Shown: piece by piece, positions 17,522 through 25,702 of the stretch | Layout: each line of letters opens with the position of its first letter | Numbering within the stretch: the first letter of the stretch is position 1 | Origin: AP-15 sp963833745 | GTDB lineage: Bacteria; Pseudomonadota; Alphaproteobacteria; ATCC43930; CGMCC-115725 | Length of the DNA stretch: 64,000 nucleotides | Direction: 5' to 3' | NCBI GenBank assembly: GCA_963833745.1 | Contig: CAWHZD010000007.1 | Span: 868,001-932,000, forward strand | Notes under the pieces: generated by a model | Database searches by the model: none | Told to the model about the DNA's origin: nothing | Seen by the model: the letters and a program-made list of their open reading frames with translations, nothing else | Translations under genes and position numbers: made by a program

Positions 17522-18892
17522 TCAGGCGACCAGATCGAGCCCGCGCGCCGGCAGCTCCACTTTTCCGCGGCACTCGCCCGCGATCACCGGCATCACCTCC
17601 TCGGCAAAGATCTGCATCTGCTCCTCGATCTCCGGGGCCTCGAACCCGCCGAGCTCGAACCACCCGAGAAAGCAGAAATCGTCGTAGCCGCACTCGGCTC
17701 GCATCTTCATGATCTTGTCGATGACGTACTGCTTGGAGCCGTGGATCGCGATCTCGCGCTCGCGCAGCATCTGCGCGGTGACTTTTTTGTTGAGATCAAA
17801 CATCGGCTCGTCGAGGCGCGCCACCACCGCGCCGAAACCGAACGGCCCGTAATAGTCGAACTGCAATTCGATCGCCCGCGCCGCGCGTTCGAGCGCCGCC
17901 TTCTCCTTGCCGGGGCGGGTGATGTGGAGGTAGCGGCTGGTCATGATCCCGCGCCGCTTCCCGGCGTCCCACCCGAAGTTGAACCGGCCACGGTCGAGCA
18001 TATCGGGGAAGCCCGCCTTCTCCGCCGCCTCGTAATAGATCTCGAGATTGCGCCGCAGGCGGTCGTTCGGCTCGGCGATCATGACCCCGTTGATCCCGTG
18101 CTCGGCCGCGAATTTGAGCGAGCGGGCGCTGGTCAGCGGCTCCCAGAGCTGCGGGTGCGGCTTCTGCACCGGCTGCGGAAAGACCTGCAGCTCTTTGAGC
18201 GTGGTGGTGGTCGCCTGCACCGGGTTGCCGGCGGAGTACATGTCGGGATCGCCGAGCTGCATCACCTCTTCCAGCCGGCGTCCAGCCTTGTCTTGCTGGA
18301 AGTAGGCGATGGTCTGCTTGTGGTTCCACTTGGTGTAGCTGGGCGGCACCGAGAAGTTCTCGCCGTGATGCGAGAACGAGGGTTCGGTCCAGCACTTCTT
18401 CATGATGGCGACGGCTTCCTCGAACGCCTTGCGATTGCGCTCCTGGTCCTGGATCGTCGAGCCGTAGGGGCGGCCAAGCGTCTCGTTCTCGCGCGGTTGA
18501 TAGCCGCGGCCGATACCGCAATCGACCCGCCCGCCGCTAATCACGTCCAAGGTGGCGATCTGCTCAGCGAGCCGTACCGGGTGATGCCAGACGATGATAT
18601 TGGCGGCCTGGCCGAGCCGGATGCGCTTGGTGTGGGCCGCGACGCTCATCTGCACCATCAGCGGATTTGGGCTCATCTCCGCGCCCTCGGGCTGGAAGTG
18701 GTGCTCGGTGAGCCAAAACGACTGATAGCCCAGCTTTTCGGCCAGGATGCCCTGACGCACCTGGTTCACCAGCGTCTCCTGGGCCACCCGGTGGACCTCG
18801 GCCAATGACCCGTCGTTGAGCGTGACGCCGTCTTTGGTGGTGATGACCGGCAGGCTGGACGCGCCGTTGTGAAAGACCCCGATTTCCAGCAT
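17522..18892 (-). CDS. LLM class (bacterial luciferase-like) flavin-dependent oxidoreductase, long form
   Basis: A 456-residue TIM-barrel protein of the bacterial luciferase-like monooxygenase superfamily. Visible: GYQSFWLTEHHFQPEG, RIRLGQAANIIVWHHPVRLAEQIATLD, SGGRVDCGIGRGYQPRE, and SARSLKFAAEHGINGVM. It uses FMNH2 or F420; which one cannot be read. At 456 residues it is longer than the usual 330-380. The ATG at 18892 follows GGGGGAG. It is one of four LLM genes in the window, all divergent from each other, which fits a host that oxidises varied organic substrates. Confidence 0.85.
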   Translation of the reverse strand: MLEIGVFHNGASSLPVITTKDGVTLNDGSLAEVHRVAQETLVNQVRQGILAEKLGYQSFWLTEHHFQPEGAEMSPNPLMVQMSVAAHTKRIRLGQAANIIVWHHPVRLAEQIATLDVISGGRVDCGIGRGYQPRENETLGRPYGSTIQDQERNRKAFEEAVAIMKKCWTEPSFSHHGENFSVPPSYTKWNHKQTIAYFQQDKAGRRLEEVMQLGDPDMYSAGNPVQATTTTLKELQVFPQPVQKPHPQLWEPLTSARSLKFAAEHGINGVMIAEPNDRLRRNLEIYYEAAEKAGFPDMLDRGRFNFGWDAGKRRGIMTSRYLHITRPGKEKAALERAARAIELQFDYYGPFGFGAVVARLDEPMFDLNKKVTAQMLREREIAIHGSKQYVIDKIMKMRAECGYDDFCFLGWFELGGFEAPEIEEQMQIFAEEVMPVIAGECRGKVELPARGLDLVA

Positions 18893-19322
18893 GGCTGCTC
18901 CCCCCTGTGCATCCGGGCGGGCTCGGTTGCTTCCCCGTCGTCGTAGCTGAGGGACGAGGGTCGCGCCGTCCCGGGATTGCCAAGCTAGGCCCGGATCAGC
19001 ACCGTGGTCAATTGAGAAGGGCCGGCATCGAGCCGTGCCACAGCGGAAGATGTGCGTCACCTCACCGCGGTCGGCAAGCGCAGCGGCTTCAGCAGCGCCT
19101 TTAAGGGTGTTCCTCGCCGTTTTCGCTTGGGTCAATCTGCCACTGGACGAGCGGAAGCGGGATCGTCGATGATCAGACCGTCAGCGGTGCCGCGCTTCAG
19201 GGTTGCGCTCGCCGGAGCGCGGTGGCAGAGCGACGCCGACAATGACGCGCGGACCGCGAAGGGTGGGGTGTTACAATGGCTCTGCGCCACACCAAGTTTT
19301 GCTGATGCGCCGAGCAATAACC

Positions 19323-19880
19323 ATGTTGTGGCGCAGACGTCGCCGCCTGATCGCCAAGTCCTGGGTTCTTTCTCGCCTTTATTATCCGCTGCACCGCGCT
19401 CGCCTGCCGGGTCGGCCGAATGATGAGATCTGGTATTTCGCGTACGGCGCCAATATGGATGACGCCACCTTTCGGGTCCGGCGTGGCATCCAGTCGTTCG
19501 AGTGCCGCGCGGGCCGCATCAAAGGCTACCGGCTCCGCTTCAACCTGGAGGGCCGGCCCAAGGGAAAGGCCGCGCCGGCGAATTTGTGCCGCGATCCGGA
19601 CGCCGAAGTTTGGGGCGTGCTTTACCGCATCACCCGGCGCGCGCTGATCCGTTTGGACTCGACCGAAGGGGTACCGGGACGGGGCTATCGCCACATCGTG
19701 GTCGAGGCCGACGACACTGACGGCCGGCGGCTCCAAGCCGTCGCCTACATGGCCGAAGGCAGGGCGGTCGACGGCAAGCCGTCGCTCCGCTACATCAAGC
19801 TGCTGCGCGCGGGCGCCAAAGCGCACGGACTGCCCGCGGATTACATCAGCTTCCTGGAAAACATTGAGTATGCGGCGTAG
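19323..19880 (+). CDS. Gamma-glutamylcyclotransferase-like (AIG2/GGCT fold) protein
   Basis: The core begins EIWYFAYGANMDDATF, the diagnostic YGSN-like loop of GGCT-fold proteins, and continues with GYRLRFN, WGVLYRIT and LDSTEGVPGRGY, which includes the catalytic-glutamate region (DSTEG). The enzymes release 5-oxoproline from gamma-glutamyl compounds; some relatives only bind. About 35 basic residues precede the fold. Start choice is uncertain: ATG 19323 (MLWRRRRR) or ATG 19305, neither with a clear ribosome site. At 185 residues it is a normal length for a GGCT-like protein. Confidence 0.72.
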   Translation: MLWRRRRRLIAKSWVLSRLYYPLHRARLPGRPNDEIWYFAYGANMDDATFRVRRGIQSFECRAGRIKGYRLRFNLEGRPKGKAAPANLCRDPDAEVWGVLYRITRRALIRLDSTEGVPGRGYRHIVVEADDTDGRRLQAVAYMAEGRAVDGKPSLRYIKLLRAGAKAHGLPADYISFLENIEYAA

Positions 19881-19974
19881 CGCCGGCATTTCACCGGCAG
19901 CGCTGCACCCGCCCGACCGTCAAGCGACCACGGCCTTCGATGTGAACAACGTGCGATGACGCCTCTCGCAGCCT

Positions 19975-20298
19975 TCAATCCGACAGCCAGCTCTTGTAAC
20001 CCCGGCGCAGAGCCTTGCCGAGCCGCTGGGCGTTGTCCGTCCAGTCCCCTTTGGGTGACGCCGGCGCGGTGGATTTCCTTATTTCCTGTGCCCATCTGCC
20101 GAGCCGAAAGACGTTGTCAGTCCAATCCCCGGCGGGCGAACCCGCCTCTCGGAGACGTTGCTCGATACGGGCCTTCAGCGCTGTCGCGTTTGCCCTCTCG
20201 TGATCGGTGGCGCCGGGATCTTTGACGACCGCGGCAATGCCCCGCAATTTGCGGCGGAGTGCCTCGACCGATCCCTTGATCGAACTGACGCGCATCAT
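19975..20298 (-). CDS. Hypothetical protein with internal GDWTDN repeat
   Basis: A 107-residue basic protein I do not recognise with confidence. The first half (VVKDPGATDHERANATALKARIEQRL) resembles the helical N-terminal motif of DUF2786 proteins. The second half has two copies of a module that starts GDWTDN and continues RLG, at about residues 58 and 85. The start at 20298 has a second ATG directly behind it. No operon partner. The clear internal repeat argues for a real coding sequence. Confidence 0.5.
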   Translation of the reverse strand: MMRVSSIKGSVEALRRKLRGIAAVVKDPGATDHERANATALKARIEQRLREAGSPAGDWTDNVFRLGRWAQEIRKSTAPASPKGDWTDNAQRLGKALRRGYKSWLSD

Positions 20299-20503
20299 TC
20301 GATGGTAGCACCGAAGCCCGTGGCGGAGCTATCTGATCAGACGCGATCATACAGATTAGACGCGATCACGCAGGCGCGGATGTCCTCGCGGCAAGCGTTT
20401 TGAAGCGGTGGAAGCCGAGGACGTCCCGAAAGCGCCGCCCGGCGCTGCCATGGCGGTGAGGACGGTTCGCAATCTGGTGTCGGGGCACGAAGGCGGGAGG
20501 TGG

Positions 20504-20509
20504 TATAAT
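20504..20509 (+). promoter_or_regulatory. TATAAT box immediately upstream of yedK
   Basis: If this is a -10 element, transcription would begin at or next to the ATG and the message would be leaderless. A GGGAGG at about 20495-20500 offers an alternative reading as a ribosome site with a longer spacer. I see no good -35 box. Confidence 0.3.
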
Positions 20510-20516
20510 CGCGGGC

Positions 20517-21170
20517 ATGTGCGGACGTTTTTACCTGACGGCCACAGCGGCCCAAATCAAGAAGATGTTCAGGGTCGACGACCTGCCCGGGATCGTGCCC
20601 CGGTACAACATCGCGCCGGCGCAGCTCTCGCCGATCGTCGTCGCTACGCCGCAGGGCAGGAGCATTCACATGGCCCGGTGGGGGCTGGTGCCCTCCTGGT
20701 CACGCGACCTGTCGCTCGGCGGCGGAATGATCAATGCGCCTGCCGAAACACTCGAGGAGAAACCTGCGTACCGGGCAGCCTTTCGCGCGCAACGTTGTCT
20801 CGTGCCGGCCAGCGGCTTTTATGAATGGCAGGCAAAAGATGCCAACAAGCAGCCCTACAAGATAGCGCTCAGGAACGGGGCCCCGTTCGCATTCGCCGGT
20901 CTATGGGAGAGGTGGGCGCCGCAGGGCGGCGAGCCGGTTGAGACGTTCGCGATCATCACGACGCAAGCGAACAAACTGGTCAGTGAGGTGCACGAGCGCA
21001 TGCCGATGATCATTGCGCCTGTAGACTATCAGCGCTGGCTCACGGCTCCTCCGGACACGGCAAAGAAGCTGCTGCTCCTCCCCTACACCGGTGGGATGAC
21101 GATCGTCCCGGTTGGTAATCGCGTGACCAACGTGAAAAATGACGATGCCGAATTACTCAGGCCAATATGA
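20517..21170 (+). CDS. yedK: SOS response-associated peptidase (YedK/HMCES family)
   Basis: A 217-residue SRAP-domain protein. Cys2 directly after the initiator Met (MCGRFYL) is the residue that forms a thiazolidine crosslink with abasic sites in single-stranded DNA. RYNIAPAQ, ARWGLVPSW, INAPAETL (normally INARAET), CLVPASGFYEWQ and HERMP carry the other active-site residues. The Arg of INARAET is replaced by Pro here, which is unusual and worth checking. A perfect TATAAT lies at 20504-20509, only seven bases before the ATG. Confidence 0.93.
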   Translation: MCGRFYLTATAAQIKKMFRVDDLPGIVPRYNIAPAQLSPIVVATPQGRSIHMARWGLVPSWSRDLSLGGGMINAPAETLEEKPAYRAAFRAQRCLVPASGFYEWQAKDANKQPYKIALRNGAPFAFAGLWERWAPQGGEPVETFAIITTQANKLVSEVHERMPMIIAPVDYQRWLTAPPDTAKKLLLLPYTGGMTIVPVGNRVTNVKNDDAELLRPI

Positions 21171-21296
21171 CCGTAATCGCAAAGGCCGCGATCCGCGAAT
21201 GCCGTAAGCGACGCGACCGGAGATCGTAGAGCAGCCGGGGACGCCCGCAATGCCGAGCCGGCTGGCGCATCCCAGGTCAACATGAACGTTGCCGAC

Positions 21297-21337
21297 AATT
21301 TGAACGCCGCCGAGCTGGATGAACGCCGCCGAGCTGG
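21297..21337 (+). repeat. Short tandem repeat
   Basis: GAACGCCGCCGAGCTGG occurs twice in a row with a two-base separator, upstream of the luciferase-like gene at 21441. It lies in non-coding DNA and may simply be replication slippage. Confidence 0.55.
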
Positions 21338-21440
21338 GACAGCACCGGGCAGAGCCGACACGGCAAAACCTCGGCGCTTGACGCCTTCGGGTCGTCGCGG
21401 CCACGGTTACGCCAACCAGGCAACGCGAAGGAGTGGGGCG

Positions 21441-22502
21441 ATGGAATTCGGCATCTTCAACCTGATGGGGTCGCGCGACCCCGCAAAACCGACGGCGGAG
21501 GTGTTTGCCGAGGTCACCGAGCAGACGCGGCGCGCCGACGAGCTCGGCTACGCGATCGCCTGGTTCGCCGAGCACCATTTCTCGAATTACTGCCTGTGCG
21601 CGTCGCCGTTGATGCTGGTCGCGCACTGCGCCTCGATCACCAAAAACATCCGGCTCGGCACCGCGGTCGTGGTCTTGCCGCTGTACAACCCGGCGCGGCT
21701 CGCGGCCGAGATCGCCACCGCCGACGCGCTGTCGAACGGGCGCCTGATGCTCGGCGTCGGCGCCGGCTACCAGCCCTACGAGTTCGAGCGCTTCGGCGTC
21801 GACATCAAAGCCAATCTGGAGATGACCGAAGAGTTCTGCGGCATCCTCGACCGCGCCTTTTCCCAGGATTTTTTCAGCTACGACGGCAAGCACTACCAGA
21901 TCCCGCAGACCCACATCCCGGCCCGGCCGGTGCAGAATCCCTTGCCGATCTACGTCGCCGGCCATACCGAGGCGATGTTCCGCGCCGCGGCCCGCCACGG
22001 CTACCGGGTGTTGTCGTCGGGCAGGGTCGGGGGTGCGGCGCTCCTCGCCGAGCAGTACCAGCTGATCAAAGACGCCTTTGCCGCCGAAGGCGTGCCACTG
22101 GCGAACGCCCAGATCACCGTCAACCGCTTCTGCCACATCACCGACAGCAAGGAGGACGGGATGCGCTTCGCCGAAAATGCGCGCTACCAGACCCGGCTCG
22201 CCTCGAGCCTGCGGCGGCGCCAGGAGGTCATGCAGGGTACCGTGCTGGTCGACAAGCCGTTCCCCGACGAGCCGCCACTCGAACAGATCCACCAGGATCT
22301 CTTGATCGGCGACGTCGAGACCGTGGCCGAGAAGCTGGTCGGTGAGATCCGGGCGACCGATCCCGCCCACATGTGCTTTTCGTTCAAGGTCGGTGCGACC
22401 CCGCACACGGCCGCGATGCGCTCGATGGAGCTGATGATGAGCGAGGTCAGGCCGCGGGTCGAGCAGGCGCGCGGCCCGCTCGCGCGCCGCGCGGCGGAGT
22501 AA
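21441..22502 (+). CDS. LLM class flavin-dependent oxidoreductase
   Basis: A 353-residue luciferase-like protein: MEFGIFNLMG, GYAIAWFAEHHFSNYC, NIRLGTAVVVLPLYNPARLAAEIATAD, NGRLMLGVGAGYQPYE and GDVETVAEKL. The pattern matches alkanal-monooxygenase-like (alpha chain) members that use FMNH2 or F420. GAAGGAG precedes ATG 21441. The next gene, 22588-23439, is another LLM enzyme 85 bases downstream, so the two are probably one transcript and may act on successive intermediates or the same flavin pool. Substrate unknown. Confidence 0.85.
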   Translation: MEFGIFNLMGSRDPAKPTAEVFAEVTEQTRRADELGYAIAWFAEHHFSNYCLCASPLMLVAHCASITKNIRLGTAVVVLPLYNPARLAAEIATADALSNGRLMLGVGAGYQPYEFERFGVDIKANLEMTEEFCGILDRAFSQDFFSYDGKHYQIPQTHIPARPVQNPLPIYVAGHTEAMFRAAARHGYRVLSSGRVGGAALLAEQYQLIKDAFAAEGVPLANAQITVNRFCHITDSKEDGMRFAENARYQTRLASSLRRRQEVMQGTVLVDKPFPDEPPLEQIHQDLLIGDVETVAEKLVGEIRATDPAHMCFSFKVGATPHTAAMRSMELMMSEVRPRVEQARGPLARRAAE

Positions 22503-22587
22503 TTGGGGGCTCGGGCGCGACCCAACCACGATTTCTTACCCTTTTCGGCGGTTTGAGACGACAAGCAACATCTACGGAGCAAGGAAC

Positions 22588-23439
22588 ATGGAAATCGGTG
22601 CGGCGATCTTCTTTACCGACTACTCGATGGCGCCGACCGAGCTTGCGGTGGCGCTGGAGGAGCGCGGTTTCGATTCGCTGTGGGTGGCCGAGCATTCGCA
22701 TATCCCGGTCACCCGCCGCTTCAACGTGCCGGGCGGCGAGCTGAGCAAGCAGTATTACGACGTCATGGACCCGTTCGTCACCTTGAGCACGGCGGCCGCA
22801 GTCACCAAGCGGCTGAAGCTCGGCACCGGCGTCTGTCTGGTAATCCAGCGCGACACGATCCAGACGGCGAAACTCGTCGCCTCGCTCGATCAGGTGTCGC
22901 AGGGGCGCTTTCTGTTTGGCATCGGCTGCGGCTGGAATGCCGAGGAGATGGAAGACCACGGCGCCGTCTACGAAACCCGCACGTTGAAGATGCGCGAGCA
23001 GATCGAGGCGATGAAGGAGATTTGGACCAAGGACAAGCCCGAGTATCACGGCGAGATCGTCAACTTTCCGCCGATGATGACGTGGTCCAAGCCGGCGCAG
23101 AAACCACACCCGCCGGTCATCCTCGGCGGCGCCTTCCGGCTTGCGGCGCGGCGGGCAATCCGCTACGGCGACGGGCTGATCCCGTTTGCCGCGAGCGCCG
23201 GTCCCGGCAGTCCGGAAGAATTCATGCCGCACCTGCACCAAATGGCGGAAGACGCCGGCCGCGATCCGCGCTCTTTGTCGGTGACGTTGGGCGGCGCCCC
23301 CGAAGACCTGAATGTGCTGAAGCGCAATCGCGACCTCGGCATCACCAGAATGAACGTGCGCCTGCCGCCGGCCAAGGCCGACGAGATCCTGCCGATCCTT
23401 GATCGCTGGGCGAAATTGATCCCGCTGGTCGGGACCTGA
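22588..23439 (+). CDS. LLM class oxidoreductase, probable F420-dependent type (Rv2161c-like)
   Basis: A 283-residue luciferase-like protein of the short subgroup often annotated as F420-dependent (Rv2161c-like). Visible: MEIGAAIFFTDYSMAPTEL, FDSLWVAEHSHIPV, LKLGTGVCLVIQRDTIQTAKLVASLDQVSQGRFLFGIGCGWN and HPPVILGGAF. Cofactor use by F420 versus FMN is inference from subgroup resemblance. AGCAAGGAAC precedes the ATG. It follows another LLM gene on the same strand. Mobile-element debris begins some 45 bases after its stop. Confidence 0.83.
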   Translation: MEIGAAIFFTDYSMAPTELAVALEERGFDSLWVAEHSHIPVTRRFNVPGGELSKQYYDVMDPFVTLSTAAAVTKRLKLGTGVCLVIQRDTIQTAKLVASLDQVSQGRFLFGIGCGWNAEEMEDHGAVYETRTLKMREQIEAMKEIWTKDKPEYHGEIVNFPPMMTWSKPAQKPHPPVILGGAFRLAARRAIRYGDGLIPFAASAGPGSPEEFMPHLHQMAEDAGRDPRSLSVTLGGAPEDLNVLKRNRDLGITRMNVRLPPAKADEILPILDRWAKLIPLVGT

Positions 23440-23483
23440 CGCGTTAGAGCGGTGTCCGATCGCATTGTATCGTCATTCCCGGC

Positions 23484-23830
23484 TTGCGCGCACTGTTGTC
23501 CGGGATTTTCGCCAGGAAGTCGCTTGCACGGCAGACAAACCCTCTATGTTGGGCCAAAATCGTGTCGCCAAACATGATTTTGAGGTCTGCCGTGCCCGAT
23601 CTTCGTAGTGCGTTTCACCAGCTGTTGGAACCGCTGGATCGACGGATCATCGCCCGCGCCGTCGCCGCGCATGCCGGCGACCGTGGGGTCGGCAGCGGTG
23701 AGCGGGCGTGGACCGGTGGACGACGTCTGAGGGGTGTGTTGTTTGCGCAGTGGGCTGGCTTGACCAGTCTGCGCGAGATCGTGGCGGGGCTGGGAGCGCA
23801 GCGCCGGCGCTTTTGTCATCTCAACCGGTA
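23484..23830 (+). mobile_element. Truncated IS4-family element (5' end only)
   Basis: The terminal repeat GCGCACTGTTGTCCGGGATTTT begins near 23486, followed by a transposase start at 23574 (MILRSAVPDLRSAFHQLLEP) whose next 80 codons align with the N-terminus of the second IS4 copy at 26404 and include LLEPLDRR, GVGSGE-AWT and FAQ-AGL-SLREI. Homology stops at a C-H-L-N codon run at about 23820, where a 15-base tandem repeat begins. It is not a recent duplicate of the second copy; the two differ at many residues. Confidence 0.75.
23574..23830 (+). pseudogene. IS4 transposase, N-terminal remnant
   Basis: Only the first 85 codons or so of an IS4-family transposase are left, covering the N-terminal DNA-binding domain (DUF4372-like). 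No catalytic DDE residues remain. The frame runs on into a 15-base repeat and then into unrelated sequence. Confidence 0.7.
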
Positions 23831-23858
23831 TCATCTCAACCGGTGTCATCTCAACCGG
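23814..23858 (+). repeat. Three tandem copies of a 15-base repeat
   Basis: TGTCATCTCAACCGG, TATCATCTCAACCGG and TGTCATCTCAACCGG follow each other exactly, at the point where the IS4 remnant loses homology. Replication slippage at the truncation point is the simplest reading. Confidence 0.8.
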
Positions 23859-23888
23859 CGTGCGCCGTGTCAGTGCTCCGGACGGATG

Positions 23889-23910
23889 GGCCCCGGCCTG
23901 CGCCGGGGTG
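23889..23910. repeat. Hairpin repeat (GCCCCGGC stem)
   Basis: CCCCGGC (23891-23897), a four-base loop and GCCGGGG (23902-23908) form a strong stem, followed by TGACGAG. The form GGCCCCGGCCTGCGCCGGGGTGACG is typical of dispersed extragenic palindromes in alphaproteobacteria. The rest of 23860-24056 shows no gene. Confidence 0.55.
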
Positions 23911-24518
23911 ACGAGTGGATGAGCCGCGAGAGATTTCTTCACAGGCTCTTTCGCAGAAATGACGGACAAATGTTTGATCTCCTGGAATTCTTTTTGGGTC
24001 CGGCGCTTAGGCCGCTGGTGGTGTGAATTTAAAGCTTAGTACCCGCCCTCTTCTCGTCATGCCCGCTTTCGCGCACTGCTGTCCGGGATTTTGCAGTCAT
24101 TGCCCGGGCGCCAGCAAGAGGCGAGCTGCGGGCTGGGGTTTCGGAGCTGCGGAGGTTTGGGTTGCGGGATCGCGCGTTTGGTAAGATCGAACGGGTCGAA
24201 GAGCGCCACCTTGAGACGGGCGAGGAGGGCGCTGGCCCCTTGTTTGTGGCTCGAGGCGGCGGCGGTTTGGAACCAGCGCAGCAGACAGAACGCGATCAAG
24301 GCGACATCGATTTGAATTTTGACCGCGTTTTCGGAGCGGCCGAGAAAGGATTTGATCTTGAGGTTCTGCTTGATCCACTTGAAGAACAGCTCGATCTGCC
24401 AGCGCTCCTTGTCGAGCTGGGCGATTTCGGCGGCCGAGCGGCGATGGTCATTGGTCACCAGATGCAGCGGATCGTGGCCCTCGCGGGCGACGACGATCTC
24501 GCGCAACTCGGTTTGATA

Positions 24519-24526
24519 AAGCGGAT
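24519..24526 (+). repeat. Target site duplication of IS1595 element, left
   Basis: AAGCGGAT, identical to 25564-25571 on the other side of the element. Eight bases is the usual duplication length for IS1595-family insertion. Confidence 0.9.
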
Positions 24527-25563
24527 CCCGCTTACCATCGTGCCTCAGCCAATTTGAGGAGGCGGTATGGCATTGGTGGGGTGGTGATTGCCGCGATGGC
24601 GAGGCGCTCGTGGATGGTTTTTAAAACAAAGCGGCGGTTGAAGCGCCAGGCGAAGGCGGCGAGGTAACGTGGCAGATGTTTGGCGCCGACCACGCGATGG
24701 GTGGCCAAGAGGCTGTTTTTGACATTGGCCAGCACCGTGTTCGCCCAGCGGAAGGCAGGGTGGCGCGCCGACCTGCGACCGGAGCCGGTGACGTGCCGTT
24801 GATGGACGATGCCCGGCTGTTCGGCGATGCAGCGAAACCACTGGCCGCCGTCGCTGACAACGGTGGTTCCGGCCTCGACAGCGGAGCACAAACGCTTGGT
24901 TTCACCGGCTCGGAAGCCACGCACCACCTGCAAGCGAGCGTGTAGCGGCCGACCGTCATCGGAGGTCTCGATCGCGACAATAAAAGGGGTGTGGCCGCGC
25001 CGGCCGCGCCCAGACCCTTCGCCGGTGCGCTCGCCGCCGATGTAAGCGTCGTCGATCTCGATCCGCGGGCCGGCGGCGCCGAGCTTGTAACGACGGTCGC
25101 GCTCGAGCATGGCCTGCATCAGCTTGTGCTGAAGCCGCCAGGCAGCGTTGGTCGAGATCCCCAGCCGCCGGCCCAACTCGATGTTGGATATTCCCTTCTT
25201 GCCCTGGCCAAGCAGATGCATGGCGCGGAACCACAGCCGCATCGGCAGCTTGGTGCCCTGCAAAACGGTGCCGGCGATCAGCGATGTCTGGTACCGGCAT
25301 CGCCGGCACTGAAGCAGTTGACGGCCCTGGATCTCGGAATACTTTGTCGATGCGCACCGCGGACATTTGAAGCCCTCCGGCCAGCGCCAGACGAACCACG
25401 CCTTGCGGCATGCCTCTTCGTCCGGATAGCGCTGCTCGAACGCATCGTCCGAGAGGCCCTTCTGGTGCTGCACGCGGTTACGAGGCATTACTTCACCCTG
25501 AAAATCGTCGTGTTTTCAGGATGATATTAGCCTATTACTTGCTGAGTGTCGATGGTAAGCGGG
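24527..25563 (-). mobile_element. Intact IS1595-family insertion sequence
   Basis: A 1037-base element with imperfect inverted ends (CCCGCTTACCATCG on the left, its complement on the right, then a partial CTCAGC match) and exact 8-base target duplications AAGCGGAT. It holds one full-length transposase whose stop codon lies inside the left terminal repeat. It is inserted in the IS4 transposase gene. With an intact gene, identical duplications and a reconstructable target, it is the most recent insertion event visible in the window. Confidence 0.9.
24532..25488 (-). CDS. IS1595-family transposase
   Basis: A 318-residue transposase with an N-terminal zinc ribbon (CPRC at about 42-45 and CRRC at about 60-63), a helix-turn-helix stretch (IELGRRLGISTNAAWRL), and an ISXO2-like catalytic domain: IDDAYIGGE (first Asp), VVSDGGQWF (second Asp), and HLPRYLAAFAWRFNRRF at the C-terminal acidic/Asn position. 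Length and domain order are normal. The ATG at 25488 is followed by uninterrupted coding, so it may still be active. Confidence 0.9.
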   Translation of the reverse strand: MPRNRVQHQKGLSDDAFEQRYPDEEACRKAWFVWRWPEGFKCPRCASTKYSEIQGRQLLQCRRCRYQTSLIAGTVLQGTKLPMRLWFRAMHLLGQGKKGISNIELGRRLGISTNAAWRLQHKLMQAMLERDRRYKLGAAGPRIEIDDAYIGGERTGEGSGRGRRGHTPFIVAIETSDDGRPLHARLQVVRGFRAGETKRLCSAVEAGTTVVSDGGQWFRCIAEQPGIVHQRHVTGSGRRSARHPAFRWANTVLANVKNSLLATHRVVGAKHLPRYLAAFAWRFNRRFVLKTIHERLAIAAITTPPMPYRLLKLAEARW

Positions 25564-25571
25564 AAGCGGAT
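25564..25571 (+). repeat. Target site duplication of IS1595 element, right
   Basis: AAGCGGAT, the second copy of the direct repeat at 24519-24526. Confidence 0.9.
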
Positions 25572-25630
25572 TGTCGGCCCCGCCGCGCGGCTTTTTGTGG
25601 CCGTTGCGCAGTTTGTCGTCAGCCAGGATG

Positions 25631-25702
25631 GCAGGCTCGGTGGCGGGCTCGGTGGCAGGCTCGGTGGCAGGCTCGGTGGTCGGGCCGGCGATCGGCTCGG
25701 CG
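25631..25702 (-). repeat. Six tandem 12-base repeats in the IS4 transposase
   Basis: Units of the form GCAGGCTCGGTG repeat six times, the last two degenerate. On the coding (minus) strand each unit adds Thr-Glu-Pro-Ala or a variant, giving a low-complexity insert in the transposase. The repeat length is a multiple of three, so the expansion kept the frame. Confidence 0.8.

Noticed and set aside
24527..24545. Hairpin terminator arms flanking the IS1595 transposase
   Set aside because: The inverted sequences at the two ends are more than 1 kb apart and coincide with an 8-base direct repeat on their outer sides, so they are transposon ends.
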